DNA from: Ferruginibacter sp.
GTDB taxonomy: Bacteria > Bacteroidota > Bacteroidia > Chitinophagales > Chitinophagaceae
Direction: 5' to 3'
DNA length: 61,479 nt
NCBI GenBank assembly: GCA_014379905.1
Contig: JACMKX010000149.1
Coordinates: forward strand, 1 to 61,479
The notes beneath the pieces are model-generated. The model had not been told where the DNA came from and did not search any database. It saw nothing but the letters and a program-made list of their open reading frames with translations. The position numbers and the translations under genes were made by a program. Below, one piece after another: positions 1 to 7,707 of this stretch; positions within the stretch are counted from its first letter, which is position 1; every line of letters starts with the position of its first letter.

Positions 1-555
1 AAAACAGTTTATTTGTATGATGGTTCCGTAAAACCAAATCAATCCGCACAATTTGCAGTACTCGATATTTCTGTTGGCAATAAAGACCTGCAACAGTGCG
101 CTGATGCAGTTATGCGCCTGAGGGCTGAATACTTTTTTTCCCTGCAACAATTTTCCAATATTATTTTTACGGATAATGACGGCGGGATATATAAAATGGA
201 TGCTCCCTTTACGAGGAATAGATTTGATGCTTACTTGCAAAAAGTATTTGGCATGTGCGGTACTGCTTCCCTGAGCAAACAATTAAAGCCAGTTGATATG
301 ATGAATATGCAACCAGGCGATGTTTTAATTAAAGGCGGCTTTCCCGGCCATGCCGTTATAGTTATGGATATGGCAGAAAATGAGCAGGGACAAAAAATTT
401 ACCTGCTGGCCCAGAGTTATATGCCTGCACAGGATATTCATATTTTAATCAACCCAAATGACGATGACCGCTCTCCGTGGTATACATTAAATAAAGAGAA
501 AGATATTTACACGCCCGAGTATTATTTCACGAATGAGCAGTTGAAGAGCTGGTAG
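1..555 (+). CDS. DUF4846 protein, 3' part (5' end outside window)
   Basis: The reading frame is open to the first base of the window, so the N-terminus is missing and about 184 residues remain. The segment with MNMQPGDVLIKGGFPGHAVIV, followed by LLAQSYMPAQDIHIL, is what I recognise from DUF4846, a family of uncharacterised, usually exported Bacteroidota proteins of about 250-300 residues. A GHAVIV stretch after PGDV recalls NlpC/CHAP-like papain folds, but I cannot identify a complete catalytic set here, so no enzyme activity is claimed. It ends in TAG at 553-555 and converges with the minus-strand PD40 gene. The TTG at 13 is only an internal codon and not a convincing start. Confidence 0.75.
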   Translation, partial: KTVYLYDGSVKPNQSAQFAVLDISVGNKDLQQCADAVMRLRAEYFFSLQQFSNIIFTDNDGGIYKMDAPFTRNRFDAYLQKVFGMCGTASLSKQLKPVDMMNMQPGDVLIKGGFPGHAVIVMDMAENEQGQKIYLLAQSYMPAQDIHILINPNDDDRSPWYTLNKEKDIYTPEYYFTNEQLKSW

Positions 556-630
556 GCTGCTGCTATCAGGAAAATTTGGTTCCATTCTCCTACATAATTA
601 CCACAAGGGTGGTTTGGTGGCCGCATTTAT

Positions 631-1542
631 CTAATTGCCGGTTTTGTTTTTTAAAAAATTCCTGCTGATCCATTTCACATCGGCTTCACCTGAGAAAAAA
701 AAGAATTTTCCGTCAGGGGTAAAATAAGGACAGTATTCCCGGGTACGGGAATTTATTTGTTTTCCCAGGTTAAGGGGACTGCTCCATTCTTTTTTGTTTT
801 TACGTGTAGTGAAGTAGAGATCGGCTCCGCCAAAACCGCCGGGCCTGTTGGCAGATGCAAACAACAGCAAATTACCTTCAGGCGAAATCCCCGGATCATA
901 TTCCGACTTGTTGGAATTTACCATAGGCCCCAGGTTTTGAGGTGGGGTAAAACCATCCTTAATTAATTTACTACTGTAAATATCTTCTTCTCCAAAGCCA
1001 CCCTCCCGTGAAGAAGAAAAATATAATTCCCCATTTTTAGCAAAGGAAATATAAAATTCATTGCTATCAGAATTCAGCTTTGTGGCAGTTTGTTTTTCAG
1101 TCCAGCTCCCGCCAGGCAATGGAGATACAAACCAAATATTATAATCTAAGCTGGTATCGCCTTCTGCTACCGGGCAGTTGGAAATGAAATACAATTTCCC
1201 ATCCGGCGAAAAAGCCGGGTCTGCCTGCGAATAGGCCGGATCGTTAAAAGCAGCCGGTACTGCCTGGCTCCATTTCCCCTTTTCAAAAATACTCAGGTAA
1301 ATTTGTAGTCGTTTATTTTCCGACCGTGAAAAATAAAAAGACCCGCCATTGGGAGAAAAGGCGGAACCAAAATCAATGCTGTCGCTGCTTACATTACCAG
1401 GTAAGAAACGAATAGCCTCCGCGCCAGGTACGGGAGCAGGGTAACTAACAGATGCATTCTGCCCGATAGCTTTTTTAGCGACACAGGCGCTAGACAGTAT
1501 AAATACAAAGCATGCGGTCCTGAAAATTGTAGTTGATGGCAT
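631..1542 (-). CDS. Exported PD40/TolB-like beta-propeller protein
   Basis: 303 residues. The N-terminus is a signal peptide with a hydrophobic stretch ending in LSSAC, which could be a relaxed lipobox. The rest holds at least four PD40 (WD40-like) blades with the recurring pattern FSPDGKLYF or ISPEGNLLLFAS, followed by DIY/DLY turns such as GGFGEEDIY and GGFGGADLY. Such propellers occur in TolB, in OmpA-family fusions and as stand-alone periplasmic proteins in Bacteroidota. Here there is no OmpA or peptidase domain, so it is a free propeller, presumably periplasmic or outer-membrane tethered and used for protein or peptidoglycan contacts. The specific partner is unknown. It is transcribed alone; its upstream region runs into the tRNA-like remnant. 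Confidence 0.8.
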   Translation of the reverse strand: MPSTTIFRTACFVFILSSACVAKKAIGQNASVSYPAPVPGAEAIRFLPGNVSSDSIDFGSAFSPNGGSFYFSRSENKRLQIYLSIFEKGKWSQAVPAAFNDPAYSQADPAFSPDGKLYFISNCPVAEGDTSLDYNIWFVSPLPGGSWTEKQTATKLNSDSNEFYISFAKNGELYFSSSREGGFGEEDIYSSKLIKDGFTPPQNLGPMVNSNKSEYDPGISPEGNLLLFASANRPGGFGGADLYFTTRKNKKEWSSPLNLGKQINSRTREYCPYFTPDGKFFFFSGEADVKWISRNFLKNKTGN

Positions 1543-1620
1543 GGTATCTCTTTTATTTTGTAGATATTCAAATTATGTTTATTTCCAAAGTTAACTTTAG
1601 CTCTAAAAAAAGATAATTAA

Positions 1621-1654
1621 AAAACCAAAACCCGTATTTAAAGGTTCTGGTTTT
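1621..1654 (-). terminator. Hairpin behind the GIY-YIG/tRNA-like unit
   Basis: On the minus strand, 12-base arms (1643-1654 and 1621-1632, one mismatch) enclose a 10-base loop and are followed by a T-rich run. It fits an intrinsic terminator for transcription leaving the tRNA-like remnant at 1657-1720. The arrangement repeats the one at the intact tRNA-Pro: tRNA end, a few bases, then hairpin. Confidence 0.5.
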
Positions 1655-1656
1655 AA

Positions 1657-1720
1657 GTCGGGATGATTCCGAATTTTGCGGGACGACCCACGCCCACCAA
1701 AGGCAGGGCTACATGCCGGT
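1657..1720 (-). pseudogene. Degenerate tRNA-Pro-like remnant
   Basis: On the plus strand this begins GTCGGGATGA, identical over 10 bases to the 3' end of the tRNA-Pro at 2049-2058. It then contains CCCACGCCC, like the region 3' of the anticodon, and a CTACATGCCGG end resembling the tRNA 5' arm CTACATCCCG. The minus strand shows a TTTGG string where an anticodon loop could lie. The length is about 64 rather than 73 bases and the arms do not pair properly, so it is not a functional tRNA. It overlaps the stop codon of the GIY-YIG remnant. This is alignment by eye only. Confidence 0.4.
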
Positions 1721-1975
1721 TATTAGTAGCCTGAATGCATTTCCCATTTTCCAACTTTTAATTTGCTTTTCTCTTAGTAATGCCTTTCCGCTTGTTTCGA
1801 ATTCTTCTACCAGGGCCAGCACAAACGGAATTCTATTTTTGGTAGAACGTTGACGCCTTGAATTGTGAAATAACACCCGGGGCTGCAACATCCGAAGTTT
1901 CCCCGATATAATAATTTTTATCTTTCTGACTTTGAAATATTTAGACAAAATGAGGCATATACTTAACAAAACTAT
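1709..1975 (-). pseudogene. Frameshifted small GIY-YIG nuclease
   Basis: The C-terminal frame encodes STKNRIPFVLALVEEFET and then REKQIKSWK, matching the second half of the small UvrC-like GIY-YIG proteins. The expected N-terminal part lies in other frames of the same strand: KNYYIGETSDVAA (the YIG strand and following helix) is read one frame away near 1880-1915, and a VYI-like start is in yet another. At least two frameshifts therefore separate the pieces, and the gene is dead. It sits between tRNA-Pro(GGG) and a tRNA-like remnant that overlaps its end. A sequencing error could cause one shift but is unlikely to cause two. Confidence 0.65.
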
Positions 1976-2018
1976 AATAAGAAAGGGAGATAGATTTGGA
2001 TTTTCACCCTAATTAAAA

Positions 2019-2050
2019 AAAACTTTTCAAAAATGAAAAGTTTTTTTTGT
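2019..2050 (-). terminator. Terminator of tRNA-Pro
   Basis: A perfect 11-bp inverted repeat (2019-2029 with 2034-2044) has a 4-base loop and an A/T-rich run beyond it. It lies only a few bases after the tRNA 3' end on the minus strand, as expected for an intrinsic terminator. Confidence 0.75.
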
Positions 2051-2123
2051 CGGGATGACAAGATTCGAACTTGCGACCCCACGCCCCCCAGACGTGTGCG
2101 CTACCGGGCTGCGCTACATCCCG
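2051..2123 (-). tRNA. tRNA-Pro (anticodon GGG)
   Basis: 73 bases fold as a complete cloverleaf. The acceptor CGGGATG pairs perfectly with CATCCCG. The D arm is GCGC/GCGC, the anticodon stem CACGT/GCGTG encloses loop CTGGGGG (anticodon GGG), and the T arm GCAAG/CTTGT encloses TTCGAAT. No CCA is encoded. A hairpin terminator follows directly, and a damaged GIY-YIG gene and a second tRNA-like piece lie downstream. Confidence 0.95.
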
Positions 2124-2244
2124 AAAAATCCATCATTTTGTGGGGACTGCAAATGTATAGTCTAATGCCAATAATTCAAAAAAATATGCGTCAAACAGAA
2201 AAACTAAAAATTAAGTAAAGAAAATACGAACTTGTAACAAGTTT

Positions 2245-2772
2245 ATGATTACACAAGACTTAGACATTTTAAAGGATACTGCTTTCTTTTTATTCAAAGA
2301 ATGGGTGCAAAACAAGTGCAGGCTTGTTGTTTCTGATATAATTGAAAGCGAAGAAAGTAAAGCATATGCCGCCTGTACTTTTCAAGTCAATGATGCTAAT
2401 ATTATATACCGCCAATCAAAGATCACCCCAACAAAAACCGGCCAGTTTGTAACGATATGGAAAAGAAACAAAGCAGGGATCACTGAAGCGTTTTGTAGTA
2501 CAGATAATTTTGATTATCTCACCATCGTTGCCAGGAGTGGTTTAAATATTGGGGCCTTTATTTTTCCAAAGAACGTGCTCTTAGAGAACGGAATAATCGG
2601 CATCAATGGTAAAGATGGCAAACGTGGAATAAGAATTTATCCCCCATGGGATGTTGCAGCAAATAAGCAGGCAGTAAAAACACAGCAATGGCAGAAGGAA
2701 TATTTTATAGATCTTAAAGATGAGGAAAATACAACCGCAGGCAGGGTATCAAAAATATTATCCGGAGTTTAA
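2245..2772 (+). CDS. MepB family protein
   Basis: 175 residues with the features I recognise from the MepB family (named after the third gene of the staphylococcal mepRAB multidrug efflux operon). These are an FxVN(D)xxIIYRxSKxTPTKxGxFVTxWKR-like core, then FIFPKxVL, a GKDGKRGIRIYPPWD segment and QxWQxxYF near the C-terminus. The length fits the family. No signal peptide or membrane segment is seen, so it is cytoplasmic. The biochemical function is not established. There is no efflux pump next to it here, so a role in drug resistance should not be assumed. It converges with the cupin gene and their stop codons overlap by 4 bases. Confidence 0.8.
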   Translation: MITQDLDILKDTAFFLFKEWVQNKCRLVVSDIIESEESKAYAACTFQVNDANIIYRQSKITPTKTGQFVTIWKRNKAGITEAFCSTDNFDYLTIVARSGLNIGAFIFPKNVLLENGIIGINGKDGKRGIRIYPPWDVAANKQAVKTQQWQKEYFIDLKDEENTTAGRVSKILSGV

Positions 2773-3128
2773 ATTTTTTCCAGTGTATGTTTGGTTAGAT
2801 CGTTATAGGTATTTCCTGTATTAAGGGTGGTAGTGGGCTCAAATAACATCACCGCTACTTCTTCATCTGCCACCGGTTTATGCTCTACTCCCCGCGGCAC
2901 AATCAAAAATTCATTTTCATTGATCACTACGATCTTATCCCTGTATTCCATTTTAAGTACACCACTGATAACATAAAATAATTCATCTTCCTCATCATGT
3001 TTATGCCAAACAAACTCCCCTTTTAATTTCACCAGCTTAACCTGTTGACCGTTTAATTCGCCTACAATTTTTGGATTCCAGTGTTCTGAAAACAGCGACA
3101 ATTTTTGTCCAATATTTACCTTTTCCAT
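2769..3128 (-). CDS. Small single-domain cupin
   Basis: 119 residues forming one cupin_2 barrel. The first metal-binding motif is visible as WHKHDEEDELFYVISG (two His, then Glu about six residues on) and the second as PRGVEHKPVADEE (His). The N-terminus is short and there is no signal peptide. Small cupins of this kind often act as mannose-6-phosphate-isomerase-like or dioxygenase-like proteins, but the substrate cannot be read from sequence. The start lies 5 bases before the end of the next minus-strand gene upstream, and the 3' ends of this gene and MepB overlap by 4 bases. It may be cotranscribed behind the beta-helix gene, which lies immediately upstream on the same strand. Confidence 0.85.
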   Translation of the reverse strand: MEKVNIGQKLSLFSEHWNPKIVGELNGQQVKLVKLKGEFVWHKHDEEDELFYVISGVLKMEYRDKIVVINENEFLIVPRGVEHKPVADEEVAVMLFEPTTTLNTGNTYNDLTKHTLEKI

Positions 3129-3133
3129 TGTAT

Positions 3134-4213
3134 TTATTTAATGACATCAATCTTGGTCAGGTATTTTGCAGCTTTTGTGCTGCTTATTTTATTACCTGTC
3201 CAGCGCCCCGCTTTCGCCATAGGACTTCCATTTTCGTTTCTTATCCCATTGCGGTAAGCTCCTACAATCACATTATTAATAATATCGGTTTTGCAGGTGG
3301 GGCCGTCAAGCCCGCGCTTGGAAATATAAATGGCGTCCTGGTTTTCGTCTGTGGAAGTATTCAGCAGTTTATTGCCTTTAATTAAATTATAACCGCAACC
3401 AAATAACTGTATGCCACTGCCGGTACCCTTTTCAATAATATTATTCAATACCTGTCCCCAGGAGTTTCCACCAATGATCAAACCGCTTTGCTGGTAGTCG
3501 AGTTTTTGAATACCAAAGTTGCGGATGGTATTGTTATACACTTTATAGTTCTGCGCATTGCACAACTGCAGGCCGTCTCCTCCCAGGTTTTCAAATAAAT
3601 TGTTGTAGATCTCGATGCCTTCAAAATGAATATCTTTTACCGAAGCAGTAGAAGTGTTGCCAAAATACATGCCTTCACTTGTAACACCCAGCGCCCGCAT
3701 ATCATGGATCCAGTTATCGTGAATTTTGATATTGTGAAGATTCTCTCCCACATTGTAGTTACTAAACATTCCTACTTCTCCATGAGTAACTTCTACATTT
3801 TTAATTTCATAGTTATCACTCATACCAAGGCTTAGGGTCTGTGGCCCATATTCTCCTTTTTCCCTGCCAAATACAAAACCATACTTGCTATTGGGATCGC
3901 CGGTTCCATCTAAAATAAAATAATGGCAGTCTTCCAATATCAATCCGTATGCTCCATTTGTACCAAAGCGGATTCTTTTTCCTTTGTTTAAAATGGTGAT
4001 GGGTTTTTCTTTTGTTCCTTTTAAGCCCTGCAGGTAGCCATAAGGTATATCAGTAGCCACAATGATGGTATCACCCGGCTTAATGCGCTTGATGACAGGA
4101 GAATTGTTTTTATAATACCAGCCACCATCCGGATTGCGCTGTATAACAATTTGTTTACTAAATGTGGTGATACATAAAGCAAATAAGAATGCGGTCGATA
4201 ATATATATTTCAT
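3134..4213 (-). CDS. Secreted right-handed parallel beta-helix protein
   Basis: I start at the ATG at 4213 because it opens a clean signal peptide (MKYILSTAFLFALCITTFSK); an in-frame start eight codons earlier lies inside a repeat. 359 residues. From about residue 120 the sequence shows successive beta-helix rungs: NYEIKNVEVTHG, NLHNIKIHDNWIHDM, GIEIYNNLFENLGGDGLQL, YKVYNNTIRNFG, QVLNNIIEKGTGSGIQL, and NLIKGNKLLNTS. This is the pectate-lyase/NosD-type right-handed helix used by polysaccharide lyases and related surface proteins. I cannot assign catalytic residues, so the substrate is unknown. It is followed five bases later by the cupin gene on the same strand, suggesting cotranscription. Confidence 0.8.
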   Translation of the reverse strand: MKYILSTAFLFALCITTFSKQIVIQRNPDGGWYYKNNSPVIKRIKPGDTIIVATDIPYGYLQGLKGTKEKPITILNKGKRIRFGTNGAYGLILEDCHYFILDGTGDPNSKYGFVFGREKGEYGPQTLSLGMSDNYEIKNVEVTHGEVGMFSNYNVGENLHNIKIHDNWIHDMRALGVTSEGMYFGNTSTASVKDIHFEGIEIYNNLFENLGGDGLQLCNAQNYKVYNNTIRNFGIQKLDYQQSGLIIGGNSWGQVLNNIIEKGTGSGIQLFGCGYNLIKGNKLLNTSTDENQDAIYISKRGLDGPTCKTDIINNVIVGAYRNGIRNENGSPMAKAGRWTGNKISSTKAAKYLTKIDVIK

Positions 4214-4217
4214 ATTG

Positions 4218-4274
4218 ATTACACGAATTTTGATCACGCATTAGACGAATTACACAAATTGCACGAATTATGAC
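4218..4274. repeat. Degenerate 9-nt repeat array, family B copy 1
   Basis: The segment repeats variants of TTACACGAA (for example GAATTACACAAATT followed by GCACGAATTATGAC). Closely similar strings occur at 28414-28456, 37952-37981 and 40701-40742, always between genes. Here it lies directly upstream of the beta-helix gene. Confidence 0.6.
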
Positions 4275-4310
4275 AGTTGCCTGAATAAGGTTAACAGCGA
4301 TACTACCAAA

Positions 4311-4360
4311 AACTTCCTTATTCCTTATTTTACATTCCTTATTTCTTATTTATCTAAATG
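4311..4360. repeat. Pyrimidine-rich dispersed repeat, family G copy 1
   Basis: About 39 bases built from CCTTATTCCTTATTT and CCTTATTTCTTATTT phrases. Copies with clear base-by-base similarity occur at 37901-37936 (inverted), 40948-40990 and 49820-49860. All are intergenic. Confidence 0.6.
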
Positions 4361-4427
4361 CCAAAATTAACCCTAATCTTTGATTATTTGTGTCCATTAC
4401 TGTTGTAAAAGCTTAATTATCGGCTAA

Positions 4428-4460
4428 TTGGCTGCTTCTCAGAAATTTTTATGATATTTG
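4428..4460 (+). promoter_or_regulatory. Possible promoter of the pyrC-like operon
   Basis: TTG at 4428-4430 and GATATTTG at 4453-4460 resemble the Bacteroidota -33 and -7 elements (TTTG / TAnnTTTG), with one mismatch in the -7 box and a spacer of 22, slightly long. The -7 box is 16 bases before the ATG at 4477, which would leave a very short leader. Confidence 0.35.
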
Positions 4461-4476
4461 CGCAATCCCATAAAAA

Positions 4477-5736
4477 ATGAAGGTTTTAATAAAGCAGGCC
4501 AACATCTCCGGTTCCTCCTCTACGCTCCAGGCGCAAGTAAAAGATATTCTCATCATTGATGGCATTATTCAACAGATTGCAGATAATATCAGCGAAGCTG
4601 CTAACCATACTATAACAGCTGACAACCTGTTTGTGAGTATTGGCTGGGTAGACTGTTTTGCCAATTTTGCAGACCCGGGTTATGAACACAAGGAAACAAT
4701 GGCAACAGGTGCCGCCGCTGCGGCTGCCGGCGGATTTACAGATGTAATGATATTGCCCAATACCAACCCTGCTGTAAGCGGAAAGTCGATAGTGGAGTAC
4801 ATATTGCAGAAGGCGGCTTCCCTGCCGGTAAACATTCATCCCATAGCGGGTATCTCTAAAAATCTGGAAGGTAAAGAACTGGGCGAAATGTACGATATGA
4901 GCCAAAGTGGTGCAGTAGCTTTCAGCGATGGCAGCCAATCGATCCAAAGTCCGGGTTTATTACTCAAAGCATTGCAATACGTGTTGCCGGTAGGCGCTAC
5001 CATCATACAGGTGCCGGATGATAAAAGCATCAGTTCGCATGGTTTGATGAATGAAGGCATTGTGAGCACACAGCTCGGTCTGCCTGGCAAACCTGCCATT
5101 GCTGAAGAACTGATGATAGTAAGGGATATTGAATTGCTTAAATATACCGGTTCGCGGTTGCACATAACAGGTGTATCTTCTAAAAAAGGAATGGAGTTAA
5201 TATCACAGGCTAAAAGCGAAGGCCTGCAGGTAACCTGCTCTGTTACACCCATGCATTTATTGTTTTGTGATGATGATCTGAAGGAATATGATACCAATTT
5301 AAAACTGAATCCCCCGCTTCGTTCTGCTGCCGACAGGGCTGCCTTGCAGGACGCATTCAGGAATGGCCTTATTGATTGTATAGCATCTCATCATTTTCCG
5401 CAGCATTGGGATGACAAGACCTGCGAATTTGAATATGCAAAAAATGGTGCCACCAGTTTGGAAGCTGTATATGGCGTAGCCAACCAGTTTGCGAAAGGTT
5501 ATCATTCGCTCATTGAACATATGGCAGTGCTGCCACGCAAAATTTTCGGATTACCACTTCCTGAAATTAAAGAAGGAGCGCCCGCTGTTCTCACTTTATA
5601 TGTTCCCGACACAGAATATATTTTTGAGGAAAAAATGATCCGCTCCAAATCCAGGAACAATCCATTTGTTGGAAAAATGTTGAAAGGAAAAGTGATCGGT
5701 ATCATCAATAAAAATAAGGTTACACTTAACAAATAA
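4477..5736 (+). CDS. pyrC: Dihydroorotase-like protein, probably catalytically inactive
   Basis: 419 residues with the full length and fold of class I dihydroorotase (amidohydrolase superfamily), the third step of pyrimidine synthesis. Key residues differ. The metal-binding HxH that normally follows GWxD reads D59-C-F61-A-N63-F, so both histidines are lost. The catalytic Asp of the usual SDH/TDHAPH motif is replaced in SHHFP (H305). The segments DKSISSHGLMNEG and LHITGVSS are kept. This pattern resembles the inactive PyrC-like partners (PyrX type) that support aspartate transcarbamoylase in some bacteria. I recall that related Bacteroidota proteins also deviate at the HxH site. It heads an operon with DUF4199 (2-base gap) and a GT2 gene. 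The symbol follows family membership, not proven activity. Confidence 0.8.
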   Translation: MKVLIKQANISGSSSTLQAQVKDILIIDGIIQQIADNISEAANHTITADNLFVSIGWVDCFANFADPGYEHKETMATGAAAAAAGGFTDVMILPNTNPAVSGKSIVEYILQKAASLPVNIHPIAGISKNLEGKELGEMYDMSQSGAVAFSDGSQSIQSPGLLLKALQYVLPVGATIIQVPDDKSISSHGLMNEGIVSTQLGLPGKPAIAEELMIVRDIELLKYTGSRLHITGVSSKKGMELISQAKSEGLQVTCSVTPMHLLFCDDDLKEYDTNLKLNPPLRSAADRAALQDAFRNGLIDCIASHHFPQHWDDKTCEFEYAKNGATSLEAVYGVANQFAKGYHSLIEHMAVLPRKIFGLPLPEIKEGAPAVLTLYVPDTEYIFEEKMIRSKSRNNPFVGKMLKGKVIGIINKNKVTLNK

Positions 5737-5738
5737 GG

Positions 5739-6245
5739 ATGAAATTAACGGCAACATACAAGGGAATAATAATAGGTTTGTTAATGGCGCTGGTATGCCT
5801 GTTTTTGTTTTATGGGATGAAACTGCCGCATGATGATCCAAGTCAATTAATAGTAATAGTAATTTATATTATCGGTATAATATGGAGTTTAATAAGTGTG
5901 CACAGATCATCTGATGAATTAACTTTCAAAAACTATTTTTCAGAGGGGTTTAAAACCTTTATAGTAATGACTTTGATAATTGTCTTATTCAAAGGTTTCT
6001 TTTTTTATTTTAATCCGCAAATTGTTGAGCAATTTATTGCACAAAATGAAGCGGCAGTTTTAAAAGAAGGAAATCATACTTTGCCTGAAATAAAGCAAAA
6101 TTCTGAACAGTTAAAGAATGTGTTTATGCCAATGACATTATCTTTAACAACTGTTACTTACATGGTATTTGGTGCATTAACTTCTGTTATAGGCGGATTG
6201 TTTTTGAAAAGCTCAAGGTCGGCATCAAAAGTAAAACAAGCATAA
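5739..6245 (+). CDS. DUF4199 membrane protein
   Basis: 168 residues with four predicted membrane segments (about 8-27, 38-53, 72-92 and 135-158) and a soluble loop between the third and fourth that contains FFYFNPQIVEQF. The length and the pattern of TM pairs around that loop match DUF4199, an uncharacterised family almost confined to Bacteroidota. It starts 2 bases after the dihydroorotase-like gene and precedes the GT2 gene, so it is surely cotranscribed. In this phylum DUF4199 genes are often found beside GT2 glycosyltransferases, which suggests, without proving, a role in membrane glycoconjugate synthesis. Confidence 0.8.
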   Translation: MKLTATYKGIIIGLLMALVCLFLFYGMKLPHDDPSQLIVIVIYIIGIIWSLISVHRSSDELTFKNYFSEGFKTFIVMTLIIVLFKGFFFYFNPQIVEQFIAQNEAAVLKEGNHTLPEIKQNSEQLKNVFMPMTLSLTTVTYMVFGALTSVIGGLFLKSSRSASKVKQA

Positions 6246-6336
6246 CACATTAATGATGCAAAATGGTATGCTGTACAAGTGAGTGATACAACCATGTTAC
6301 AGTTTGTACAAATGCCCGTAACATAAAAATAATAAA

Positions 6337-7278
6337 ATGGATCTGTCAATAGTAATACCACTTTTTAATGAAGATGAATCGCTGCCGGAACTGGCGGCAT
6401 GGATTGAGCGGGTGGTGCAGGAAAACAACTACAGTTATGAAATAATAATGGTAGATGATGGAAGCACAGATGATTCGTGGAAGGTGATTGAAGGTTTGCG
6501 TGCTGTTAATCCCAATATTAAAGGTATAAAGTTTCAGCGCAACTATGGCAAAAGCGCTGCACTCAACGAGGGTTTTAAAGCAGCGCAAGGAGATGTAATT
6601 ATTACCATGGATGCAGATATGCAGGATAGTCCTGATGAAATTCCCGGTCTGCGTAAAATGATTGTTGAAGATGGTTTTGATATGGTAAGCGGCTGGAAGA
6701 AAAAAAGATATGACAATACACTCACCAAAAATATTCCTTCTAAATTCTTTAACGCTGCTGCAAGAAAAAGTTCGGGGATCAAACTACATGATTTTAACTG
6801 CGGCCTAAAAGCCTATCGTAAAAAAGTAGTAAAAAGCATTGAAGTGTATGGAGAAATGCATCGCTACATTCCTATACTGGCCAAATGGGCGGGCTTTAGA
6901 AAGATCGGCGAAAAAGTGGTGGAGCACAGGCCACGTAAGTTTGGTGTTACCAAGTTTGGCTGGGAACGTTTTGTAAATGGTTTCCTCGATCTTTTCTCCA
7001 TTATGTTTGTAGGCAAATTTGGAAAGCGGCCCATGCATTTTTTTGGTCTTTGGGGAAGCGTGGTATTTTTTACGGGCTTTGTAATATGGGCATATTTGTT
7101 CATCGCCAAATTCGCTTTCCAAAAATATAATATGACGGACAGGCCTTTGTTTTACATTGGTGTCATCTCTCTCGTAATTGGTGTGCAAATGTTCCTGGCG
7201 GGCTTCTTGGGAGAACTGATTGCGAGAAATTCCAGTGAGAGAAACACCTATTTAATTGAGGAAAAAACCGGGTTATAG
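6337..7278 (+). CDS. GT2 family glycosyltransferase (DPM1/ArnC-like)
   Basis: 313 residues. The N-terminal GT-A domain has SIVIPLFNEDESLPEL, VDDGSTDDSW and the metal-binding TMDADMQDSPDE, all typical of the dolichyl-phosphate mannosyltransferase/ArnC/GtrB subgroup, which transfers a sugar to a polyprenyl phosphate at the inner face of the cytoplasmic membrane. FNCGLKAYR and the HRPRKFGVTKFG loop are also characteristic. Two C-terminal membrane helices (about 235-257 and 270-292) anchor it. It is the third gene of the operon with the dihydroorotase-like and DUF4199 genes. The sugar donor cannot be deduced. Its stop codon ends at the first base of the inverted repeat of the next unit. Confidence 0.9.
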   Translation: MDLSIVIPLFNEDESLPELAAWIERVVQENNYSYEIIMVDDGSTDDSWKVIEGLRAVNPNIKGIKFQRNYGKSAALNEGFKAAQGDVIITMDADMQDSPDEIPGLRKMIVEDGFDMVSGWKKKRYDNTLTKNIPSKFFNAAARKSSGIKLHDFNCGLKAYRKKVVKSIEVYGEMHRYIPILAKWAGFRKIGEKVVEHRPRKFGVTKFGWERFVNGFLDLFSIMFVGKFGKRPMHFFGLWGSVVFFTGFVIWAYLFIAKFAFQKYNMTDRPLFYIGVISLVIGVQMFLAGFLGELIARNSSERNTYLIEEKTGL

Positions 7279-7318
7279 AACGCGGATGACCAAGATGACA
7301 CCGATCATAACGGATTAA
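7278..7318. repeat. Left inverted repeat of GxxExxY unit (family A)
   Basis: Starts GAACGCGGATGACC. The reverse complement of 7704-7744 matches it at about 30 of 41 positions, including the block GATGACAC. Internally it is a degenerate 9-nt repeat of the type AACACGGAT. The GT2 stop codon overlaps its first base. Confidence 0.65.
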
Positions 7319-7326
7319 ATTCGGGA

Positions 7327-7707
7327 ATGCTCCTGCACGAAAAGCTCACTGAGAAAATAATTGAAGTTTTTTATAAAGTTTATAATGAGTTGGGATATGG
7401 ATTTCTAGAGAAGGTATATGAAAATGCTTTAAAAATTGAACTGGAAAGAATCGGAATGTCTATTTCATCCCAGGTACCTATCAATGTTCTATATTCTGGA
7501 GTGAATGTCGGCTTTTACGTAGCCGATCTTATAGTGGAAGACGTAATTATTCTTGAAATAAAAGCCGGAGATGGAATCATTGTGGAACAACATGAAGCTC
7601 AACTAATAAACTATTTGAGAGCTACGGACAAGGAAATAGGTTTGTTATTCCATTTCGGAAAAAAACCACTGTTTAAAAGAAAGATTTATTCCAATAATTT
7701 AAAATGA
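7327..7707 (+). CDS. GxxExxY protein (PD-(D/E)xK nuclease-like)
   Basis: 126 residues. The name-giving motif appears as GYGFLEKVYENAL near residue 22. It is followed by the core of a restriction-nuclease-like fold: DLIVEDVIILEIKAG (acidic residue, then ExK on the next strand) and QLINYLRATDKEIGLLFHFGKK. The family (PDDEXK_3 type) is widespread, often in several copies per genome, and has no established role. The ATG at 7327 lies nine bases inside the left inverted repeat border. The stop codon overlaps the right repeat. The gene is therefore the only content of a 467-base unit bounded by inverted repeats, inserted between two glycosyltransferase genes, which looks like a mobile or repeat-linked cassette. 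Confidence 0.9.
   Translation: MLLHEKLTEKIIEVFYKVYNELGYGFLEKVYENALKIELERIGMSISSQVPINVLYSGVNVGFYVADLIVEDVIILEIKAGDGIIVEQHEAQLINYLRATDKEIGLLFHFGKKPLFKRKIYSNNLK

Noticed and set aside
1389..1571. 60-codon minus frame overlapping the PD40 start
   Set aside because: It is an out-of-frame reading of the signal-peptide region of the PD40 gene.
2033..2218. 61-codon plus-strand frame with the segment FFCRDDKIRTCDPTPPRRVRYR
   Set aside because: It is the antisense reading of tRNA-Pro; such frames arise over any tRNA.
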